From NCBI RefSeq assembly GCF_031846485.1, contig NZ_JAVRHQ010000001.1:496001-560000 (forward strand): a stretch of DNA of 64,000 nucleotides, given 5' to 3'. The stretch comes from Autumnicola tepida. Its GTDB lineage: Bacteria > Bacteroidota > Bacteroidia > Flavobacteriales > Flavobacteriaceae. This document shows, piece by piece, positions 58,410 to 64,000 of the stretch. Each line of letters begins with the position of its first letter. The stretch's first letter is position 1. The notes below the pieces were generated by a model, which was not told the origin of the DNA, ran no database searches, and worked only from the letters and a program-made list of their open reading frames with translations. The position numbers and the translations under genes are program-made.

Positions 58410-58952
58410 ATGCAGGATACTTCAAAACAATACGACGCGGTGGTGGAAACCTGCCGTAATTTGTTTACCAATAAAATGAAGGATTATGGGAGTGCCTGGC
58501 GCATTTTGCGGCTGCCTTCACTTACCGACCAGATTTTTATAAAAGCACAGCGCATCAGGAAACTCCAGGAAAACAAGGTGCGAAAAGTAGATGAAGATGA
58601 AAAATCTGAATTTATTGGCATCATTAATTATTCGGTTATGGCCCTTATTCAGCTGGAAAAAGGCTTTGCAGAACAACCCGATTTAAATGCTGAAGAAGCC
58701 GCTGTTTTATATGATGAAAAGATTGCTGAAACCAAACAGCTGATGATGGACAAAAACCATGATTATGGAGAAGCCTGGCGGGATATGCGGGTAAGTTCGT
58801 TAACCGATTTGATCCTCCAGAAGTTGCTGCGCGTAAAGCAGATTGAAGATAATAAAGGAAAAACCCTAGTGAGCGAAGGTATAGACGCTAATTACCAGGA
58901 CATGATAAATTACTCCGTTTTCGCACTGATACTGATGCAGGATGCTGAGTAG
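58410..58952 (+). CDS. DUF1599 (nucleotide-modification-associated domain 1) protein
   Basis: 180 residues from the ATG at 58410; a further upstream frame of 17 codons is unlikely to be translated. The protein is an internal duplication: MKDYGSAWRILRLPSLTDQI in the first half matches NHDYGEAWRDMRVSSLTDLI in the second, each followed by a helix (RIRKLQENK / RVKQIEDNK) and INYSVMALIQ / INYSVFALIL. DUF1599 is also called nucleotide-modification-associated domain 1 because single copies occur near DNA-modification genes of phages. The function here is unknown; it leads a rightward run to clpS. Confidence 0.85.
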   Translation: MQDTSKQYDAVVETCRNLFTNKMKDYGSAWRILRLPSLTDQIFIKAQRIRKLQENKVRKVDEDEKSEFIGIINYSVMALIQLEKGFAEQPDLNAEEAAVLYDEKIAETKQLMMDKNHDYGEAWRDMRVSSLTDLILQKLLRVKQIEDNKGKTLVSEGIDANYQDMINYSVFALILMQDAE

Positions 58953-58967
58953 CAAAAATCGAAAAAA

Positions 58968-60062
58968 ATGAAGTTATTAGTAGGAATCGCCCGTGTGGTG
59001 GTAGGAGTGCTTTTTATATTTTCAGGTTTTATAAAGCTGAATGATCCCGTTGGTTTTTCCTTTAAGCTTCAGGAATATTTTAGCCAGAGCGTTTTGAATA
59101 TTGAGGTGCTCATTCCTTTTGCGCTGGTAATTGCCATTTTACTGGTGGTATTTGAGCTGGTACTGGGCATTATGCTGCTGATAGGTTATTTGCCAAAATT
59201 CACCACCTGGTGTTTGCTGCTCATGATCGTGTTTTTTACGTTTCTCACCTTTTATTCTGCTTATTATAACAAGGTAACCGACTGTGGTTGTTTTGGGGAT
59301 GCCATCCCGCTAACCCCCTGGCAGTCGTTTACCAAAGATGTCATTCTTTTGCTTTTAATCCTGCTGTTGTTTTTTAAAAGGAAACTTATTACGCCTGTTT
59401 TTGCACGCGCCTCGCATCGCTGGATCATATTTTTATCATTTATGTTATGTTTTCTTTTCTGCTATCATGTACTCATGCACCTGCCGGTTTTTGATTTCAG
59501 GCCGTATAAAATTGGCGCAAACATACAGGAAGGAATGGAAGTTCCTGAAAATGCGCCCGAAGCGGTTTATGAATATAAATGGAAATTCAATAATAATGGC
59601 GAAGAGGTAATAATTACCAATAAGGGGAAGTACCCGCAGCAGGAAGGCGAATTTATTGGGGTGGAAACCGAACTGGAGCAGGAGGGGTACGAGCCGCCAA
59701 TTCATGATTTTTATATTGAAGATGATGGCGAGAACATTACTTCAGAAATACTAAATGCTGAAAAAGTACTTTTTATTGTGGCATATAACCTTAAAAGCAC
59801 AGAACGTGAGGGTTATAAAGCCATAAAATCATTAAGCGATGCAGCTTTGGAAAAAGGTTACAAAGTTGTGGGAGTGACTTCTTCCGGAGAAGAGCTTCAG
59901 CAGCAAATAATAAATAAATTTGGGCTGAAATTCGAGTTTTACCAGGGAGATGCAACGGCGCTAAAAACAATCGTGAGAGCCAATCCCGGAATCCTGGTGC
60001 TTAATAAAGGAACAATAACCCAGAAAAAACACTGGTTTGACGCGGCTGATATAAATTTATGA
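58968..60062 (+). CDS. DoxX/MauE-like membrane protein with C-terminal thioredoxin-like domain (BT_3928 family)
   Basis: A 364-residue protein. The N-terminal about 130 residues have four membrane helices (VGIARVVVGVLFIFSGFIKL through VILLLLILLLFF) with the Cys motif TDCGCFGDAIPLTPWQSF, shared with DoxX/MauE-type redox proteins. A fifth helix follows (FLSFMLCFLFCYHVLM). The C-terminal about 160 residues resemble a TlpA/thioredoxin fold but lack the CxxC pair (VLFIVAYNLKSTEREGYKAI). A role in periplasmic redox is inferred from the fold; no partner is known. It is 16 bp after DUF1599 and upstream of tpiA. Confidence 0.85.
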   Translation: MKLLVGIARVVVGVLFIFSGFIKLNDPVGFSFKLQEYFSQSVLNIEVLIPFALVIAILLVVFELVLGIMLLIGYLPKFTTWCLLLMIVFFTFLTFYSAYYNKVTDCGCFGDAIPLTPWQSFTKDVILLLLILLLFFKRKLITPVFARASHRWIIFLSFMLCFLFCYHVLMHLPVFDFRPYKIGANIQEGMEVPENAPEAVYEYKWKFNNNGEEVIITNKGKYPQQEGEFIGVETELEQEGYEPPIHDFYIEDDGENITSEILNAEKVLFIVAYNLKSTEREGYKAIKSLSDAALEKGYKVVGVTSSGEELQQQIINKFGLKFEFYQGDATALKTIVRANPGILVLNKGTITQKKHWFDAADINL

Positions 60063-60142
60063 GTCAACGGGCTATTCCTTTAAAATTTTGATAAAAACAA
60101 GGCTAAAATCATAGGTTTTAAGCTTATGTAGTTTGTTATCGA

Positions 60143-60150
60143 TATATTTG
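60143..60150 (+). promoter_or_regulatory. -7 element TATATTTG upstream of tpiA
   Basis: Exact TAnnTTTG match 66 bp before the tpiA ATG, in the 153-bp gap after the DoxX-like gene. It suggests tpiA-prmA-clpS has its own promoter. Confidence 0.5.
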
Positions 60151-60215
60151 TAATGCCTCCGGAACATCACAGGCAGGCATAAAAAACAACCTGAAAAAAG
60201 ATTAACCAAAGAATT

Positions 60216-60968
60216 ATGAGAAAAAATATTGTAGCCGGAAACTGGAAAATGAACAACGACCTTGCGGAAACCGAAGAATTGCTTTCGCACCTAAAACTGC
60301 AAATGGTTAAAGAGCCGGAAGCCGAGGTTATGGTTGCGCCATCTTTCACCAATTTGTACAGCACATTTAAGGCGCTTAAAGATACTCCTGTTAAAGTTGC
60401 CGCACAAAACATGCACCAGGCAAAAAGCGGTGCCTTTACGGGAGAAGTATCGGCTTCTATGTTAAAAAGTATAGGGGTGAATACCGTAATTCTGGGACAT
60501 AGCGAGAGGCGCGCTCATTTTCATGAGACCAACGAGATCCTGGCTGAAAAAGTAAACGCGGCCCTGGAAAACGAAATGGAAATAATCTTTTGTTTTGGGG
60601 AAGAACTGGAAGACCGCAAAAGCGAGAAGCATTTTGAAGTGGTGGCAAGGCAATTGGAAGAAAGCCTCTACCAAATTTCTGAAGAGTCCTGGAGCAAAAT
60701 CATCCTGGCGTACGAACCTGTTTGGGCAATTGGTACAGGAGAAACAGCATCGCCAGAGCAGGCACAGGAAATGCACGCTTTTATCAGAAAAAATATTGCT
60801 GAAAAATACAACCAGCAGGTTGCCGATGAGGTTTCCATTTTATATGGTGGAAGTGTAAAGCCGGCCAACGCAAAAGAGATTTTTGCTAAGGAAGATGTGG
60901 ACGGCGGCCTGATTGGTGGCGCCAGCTTAAAAGCTGTAGATTTTATGGCGATTGTAAATTCGTTTTAA
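60216..60968 (+). CDS. tpiA: Triose-phosphate isomerase
   Basis: The 250-residue TIM-barrel glycolytic enzyme has all key residues: Asn/Lys in AGNWKMNND, the electrophile His in GHSERRAHF, catalytic Glu in LAYEPVWAIGTGETASP, and the phosphate-binding loops LYGGSVKP and DVDGGLIGGASLK. Normal length. prmA begins at the very next base after the tpiA stop codon. Confidence 0.98.
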   Translation: MRKNIVAGNWKMNNDLAETEELLSHLKLQMVKEPEAEVMVAPSFTNLYSTFKALKDTPVKVAAQNMHQAKSGAFTGEVSASMLKSIGVNTVILGHSERRAHFHETNEILAEKVNAALENEMEIIFCFGEELEDRKSEKHFEVVARQLEESLYQISEESWSKIILAYEPVWAIGTGETASPEQAQEMHAFIRKNIAEKYNQQVADEVSILYGGSVKPANAKEIFAKEDVDGGLIGGASLKAVDFMAIVNSF

Positions 60969-61802
60969 ATGGCATCGAACTACCTCGAATTCATCTTTAA
61001 AATTGAGCCGGTACAACCCGCTTCAGAAATTCTGGTGGCAGAACTGGGGTACCTCGGCTTTGAAAGTTTTGTTGAAAATGAAGATGGTGTAACGGCTTAT
61101 ATTCCCCTGGAAGAATACGAGGAAGACCTGCTAACCAACGTGCATATTTTACAATCTGAAGAATTTGAGATTACCTATAGCCAGTCTGAGATCGAGCAGG
61201 TAAACTGGAATGAGGAATGGGAAAAGAATTTTAGTCCGATAGTTGTAGATGATATTTGCAGTGTGCGGGCGCCATTCCATCCAAAACCTGAAGCAGATTT
61301 TGATATTGTTATAGAACCAAAAATGTCTTTTGGCACCGGGCATCACGCCACTACTCATATGATGATCAAGCTTATCCTTGAGAATGAATGGGAGGAAAAG
61401 CGTGTACTGGATATGGGTTGTGGTACTGGTGTGCTGGCAATTCTCACTGCTTTAAAAGGTGCAGCCAAAATAGACGCGATAGATATTGATAACTGGTGTT
61501 ATTTAAATACCCTTGAAAATATTGAACGGAATGATTGCGAACATATAAATGTAGAAGAAGGTGGCGTAGAATTGTTGCAGGGAAGAAAGTATGATGCAAT
61601 CCTGGCTAATATTAACCGTAATATTTTGCTGAAGGATATGCAGGCTTATGTGGAGGCACTGAATAAAGGTGGTGAAATTTACTTTAGCGGATTTTATACT
61701 GAAGACCTTGAAATTATCAAAAATGCAGCTGCGGAATTAGGGCTTAAATATGAAGATCACCTGGAAAGAAACAATTGGGTAGCTGTAAAGTTTTCTTTTT
61801 AA
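60969..61802 (+). CDS. prmA: Ribosomal protein L11 methyltransferase
   Basis: The 277-residue SAM methyltransferase trimethylates ribosomal protein L11. The N-terminal substrate-binding region ends near FGTGHHATTHMMIKLILENEW; the SAM motif is VLDMGCGTGVLAILTALKG (about residue 145), and LANINRNILL follows as the NPPF-like motif. Its ATG directly abuts the tpiA stop. The tpiA-prmA-clpS order is, as I recall, common in Bacteroidota. Confidence 0.95.
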   Translation: MASNYLEFIFKIEPVQPASEILVAELGYLGFESFVENEDGVTAYIPLEEYEEDLLTNVHILQSEEFEITYSQSEIEQVNWNEEWEKNFSPIVVDDICSVRAPFHPKPEADFDIVIEPKMSFGTGHHATTHMMIKLILENEWEEKRVLDMGCGTGVLAILTALKGAAKIDAIDIDNWCYLNTLENIERNDCEHINVEEGGVELLQGRKYDAILANINRNILLKDMQAYVEALNKGGEIYFSGFYTEDLEIIKNAAAELGLKYEDHLERNNWVAVKFSF

Positions 61803-61858
61803 GGTTTTTAGAAAGATTGTATCTTAGATAAGTATTTATTATTGAAAAACGATTGAAG

Positions 61859-62134
61859 ATGAGCACGCAAGAAGAAGTCTTAGAAAAAGTAAGTACAAAG
61901 GCGAAGGAGAAAAAAGAGAATGAGATTGTACTGTATAATGACGACTATAACACTTTTGATCATGTAATCGAAACGCTTATTTATACCTGCGACCATACGC
62001 CGGAGCAGGCAGAGCAATGTTCTTTGCTGGTACATTATAAAGGGAAATGCACCGTAAAGACAGGCGCTTATGAAGATTTAAAACCCCGTTGCTCCAAAAT
62101 TCTTGAAGCCGGATTGAGCGCTGAAATTGTTTAG
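61859..62134 (+). CDS. clpS: ATP-dependent Clp protease adaptor ClpS
   Basis: 91 residues from the ATG at 61859 (an in-frame TTG lies 6 bp earlier). The conserved IVLYNDDYNTFDHVIETLIY is the N-degron-binding signature, with HTPEQAEQCSLLVHYKGKCTV following. It delivers N-end-rule substrates to ClpA-ClpP. The poly-charged N-terminus (EKVSTKAKEKKEN) is of normal length for the flexible arm. Confidence 0.95.
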   Translation: MSTQEEVLEKVSTKAKEKKENEIVLYNDDYNTFDHVIETLIYTCDHTPEQAEQCSLLVHYKGKCTVKTGAYEDLKPRCSKILEAGLSAEIV

Positions 62135-62177
62135 TCAAAAAAATTATCGAAATCTTTTCAGGTTTTGAAATATCTGT

Positions 62178-62185
62178 TATATTTG
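62178..62185 (+). promoter_or_regulatory. -7 element TATATTTG of tRNA-Arg
   Basis: Exact TAnnTTTG match 36 bp before tRNA-Arg, identical to the one in front of tRNA-Gly. No -33 box at usual spacing. Confidence 0.5.
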
Positions 62186-62221
62186 CAGCCGCTTACCGAT
62201 AAGGTTAAGCATTAAAAATAC

Positions 62222-62295
62222 GGCCTCGTGGCGCAACTGAATAGCGCATCTGATTACGGCTCAGAAGGTTCCAGGTTTGAATCCTGGCGAGGTCA
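62222..62295 (+). tRNA. tRNA-Arg (anticodon ACG)
   Basis: Cloverleaf: acceptor GGCCTCG/CGAGGTC with one G-T pair; D-arm GGCGCAACTGAATAGCGC; anticodon stem TCTGA/TCAGA with loop TTACGGC (ACG, read as ICG after deamination); T-arm CCAGGTTTGAATCCTGG; discriminator A. No encoded CCA. Confidence 0.97.
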
Positions 62296-62318
62296 CTTTT
62301 AAGGATATTTATTCTTAT

Positions 62319-62356
62319 CAAAACCGCGCAAATCTAAGGATTCGTGCGGTTTTTTT
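62319..62356 (+). terminator. Terminator after tRNA-Arg
   Basis: AAACCGC / GCGGTTT stem, extended inward past an internal loop by AATC/GATT pairing, with a T-run; 24 bp after the tRNA. Confidence 0.75.
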
Positions 62357-62529
62357 AGGTTCTGGGAAATCATTTAATTTGATTTGATTTTAAAAGTTGG
62401 CTGGATTAACCTCATCTAATCTTAAAAAACTATGAATACCTCCAACATATTTTCAGTCCCTTTCCAGGTATTTTCAAGTATAAAAGAGCTTTTCTTAAGG
62501 CTGGCTCGGTAAGAGTAATCAAGAGGATG

Positions 62530-64000
62530 CTATAATGGTATCTTCACAACTTCGGCCTGGCCGGGGATAAGGGCATTTCTTGTAGCCCAGAGATTCCCTT
62601 CTTTATCAAAAACAATTGAGGTTAACATCGGAATGTTGCTGGCTACAACTTCACAGTGAAGCGTTCCAGGGTCACATGCCTGTATACGGCCTCCTTCTCC
62701 TACTCCTGCTTCTATTGCAAACCAGCTTCTTACATCCATTTCAGCAACATATAACAGTCCGTCTTCCCCAAAAGTCATATCCATGATAGAAGTGAAACCG
62801 CCGTCAAATGCCTATGTACAATCCGCGCTTGATCCGCACATAGCTCCCTCTGCATTAGGTGCGATTCGCCAAATGTTTGCTTCACCTGTGGGTGCTGGAA
62901 ATCCTTTAAGCTCGCCCACATAATAATACCCGTCGGGCCCAATTACCACTGTGGTGGGTACTGCCTGGGCCGGCATCATAGGTGGCAATTCACAGAGATC
63001 TGCTCCCGAACCGGGACAGCCGACGAGATTTTTAACATTATCGGTAGATACTACTTCCGGAGGAAAAACTGCCACTACTTCAATATTGCCCAAATTGTCC
63101 ACACGTAACAGATCATTGCCTCCCGCATCTACTACAAGAGCTAAATTTTCATTTATTGCTTTAACATCAAAAGGATTGGAGTTTACATCTGCACCATCGG
63201 GGTTGTAGGCCGCTTCAAATTCAAAAAGATTTACGACTTTTTCGACACGGTTATTAAGAACCTGATATAGCCGCTGATTCTCATCAAGGGGTGTCTCCTC
63301 GGCAGGGCCCGTGGTGGCCCACATATTTCCTGTTCCTACTGTGGCGATAGAATTAACGCCGGGAAGATCCAGTATCATATTTCCGTAAAGATCTTTTATC
63401 CCAGCCGAAGCATCGGCTACTAAAATTTTACCGTAAGGTATCGTAATCAAATCAAACAAGGGGCCATTGAACTGGGTAATAATCCCATCGCTGCATCCAA
63501 ACATCAGGTGCTCGTAATCAACAGCCTCATCTCCATCAAAATGCGCCTGAATATCTTCCCGGCTTAAAGTTCCATTCAATGTAGAGGCATCTGCATCACC
63601 ATAAACACCTGCCCAATCCAGTAAAGTGATTTCGTAGTAAATGTAATCTTCATCATCGGCAAACTCAGCCAGGTCCGGAAGGACAATACATAAAGGTTCA
63701 GCCGAGGGGTCTTCGCCCTGAGTTGAAACATTGTTTTCTTCATTGGAATATAATTGAATACCTGTGTCATCTGTTCCAAGCCAGATATCTAGTGAAAAAG
63801 CAGCTGGAAAATGTCTTCCGCTGTTTTTGCAAAAATTGGCGAAGAAACAGAAATCAACTAATTCAGTAGGGATAAGGTCAAAGAATAGATATCCATATTC
63901 ATTAACAAGGCGTTCATCATAACAGAGAACAGGAACATCTACATACTTCTTAACACCGGCACCTAAATTAATGGTCAAAGGCAACGGGTTTTCGACAAAT
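62530..64000 (-). pseudogene. ScyD/ScyE-like secreted protein gene with in-frame TAG (partial, runs off right edge)
   Basis: A single reading frame on the minus strand is open from the window edge to 62812, where a TAG interrupts it (context ADCT-stop-AFDGGFTS). It continues in the same frame to a second stop at 62530. The two parts (at least 395 and 93 codons) together read as one protein: an unassigned beta-rich N-terminal part, then beta-propeller-like repeats (ILVADASAGIKDLYGN, TTVVIGPDGYYYVGELKGFP, DMTFGEDGLLYVAEMDV, SIVFDKEGNLWATRN) typical of ScyD/ScyE-family proteins. The true start is outside the window. The downstream part keeps family sequence without frameshift, so the TAG is a recent mutation, a sequencing error or a read-through site. 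Confidence 0.65.

Noticed and set aside
62431..62511. 26-codon open frame beginning MNTSNIF after tRNA-Arg
   Set aside because: No supporting promoter, no recognisable family and no sign of selection; listed only as seen.

Overview
The window reads as chromosome from a marine member of the Flavobacteriaceae (Bacteroidota), close to Gramella/Christiangramella or Salegentibacter in gene content. The grounds are a complete Na+-pumping NADH:quinone reductase operon, type IX secretion (T9SS) parts with giant SprB/HYR-repeat cargo proteins, a lipoprotein-type BamA homologue (TamL), a Rho factor with a long Asn/Arg-rich insertion, many small DUF families restricted to Bacteroidota, and -7 elements of the TAnnTTTG type in front of many genes. 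Most of the window is ordinary core chromosome. I see no prophage, insertion sequence or CRISPR array.

Layout. 1-4.7 kb: partial tamL, an SPOUT RNA methyltransferase, the ubiE-porT pair. 4.8-8.3 kb: trkA-trkH potassium uptake, then a noncoding tandem repeat of about 245 bp. 8.3-11.4 kb: desaturase-aspC operon and rsmG. 11.4-27.8 kb: two tandem paralogous giant surface proteins (about 2,320 and 3,100 residues) built from HYR, PKD-like, SprB and LamG modules and ending in a T9SS sorting domain. 28-33.3 kb: pruA, an NRDE protein, and the operon T9SS Plug protein - DUF3667 - apaG. 33.4-41 kb: nqrABCDEF, a small conserved companion gene, and apbE, whose product flavinylates Nqr subunits. 41-45.7 kb: a leftward run gpmI - thioredoxin-like lipoprotein - HAD phosphatase - map - NUMOD4/HNH protein - methyltransferase. 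46-49.9 kb: two convergent L,D-transpeptidases, a small GNAT, a ClpP-family protease, another GNAT and tRNA-Gly. 50-56.6 kb: rho, DUF4293, a phosphodiesterase, truA, an MsbA-like exporter and a glycosyltransferase. 56.7-62.3 kb: folP-cdaA leftward; DUF1599, a DoxX-like protein, tpiA, prmA and clpS rightward; then tRNA-Arg. 62.5-64 kb: a ScyD/ScyE-like gene that runs off the right edge and carries an in-frame TAG.

How the genes fit together. Three systems stand out. (i) Surface export: PorT, the Plug protein and the two giant cargo proteins all belong to type IX secretion, which also underlies gliding and adhesion. (ii) Ion bioenergetics: Na+-NQR with its flavin transferase ApbE, TrkAH, and CdaA, whose product c-di-AMP controls potassium transport in other bacteria. 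(iii) Envelope upkeep: TamL, two L,D-transpeptidases, an MsbA-like exporter and FolP/CdaA. The strongest candidates for something little described are the giant-protein pair, including one module I could not assign, the intergenic tandem repeat after trkH, the sigma-54-like site before the small L,D-transpeptidase, and the interrupted ScyD-like gene.
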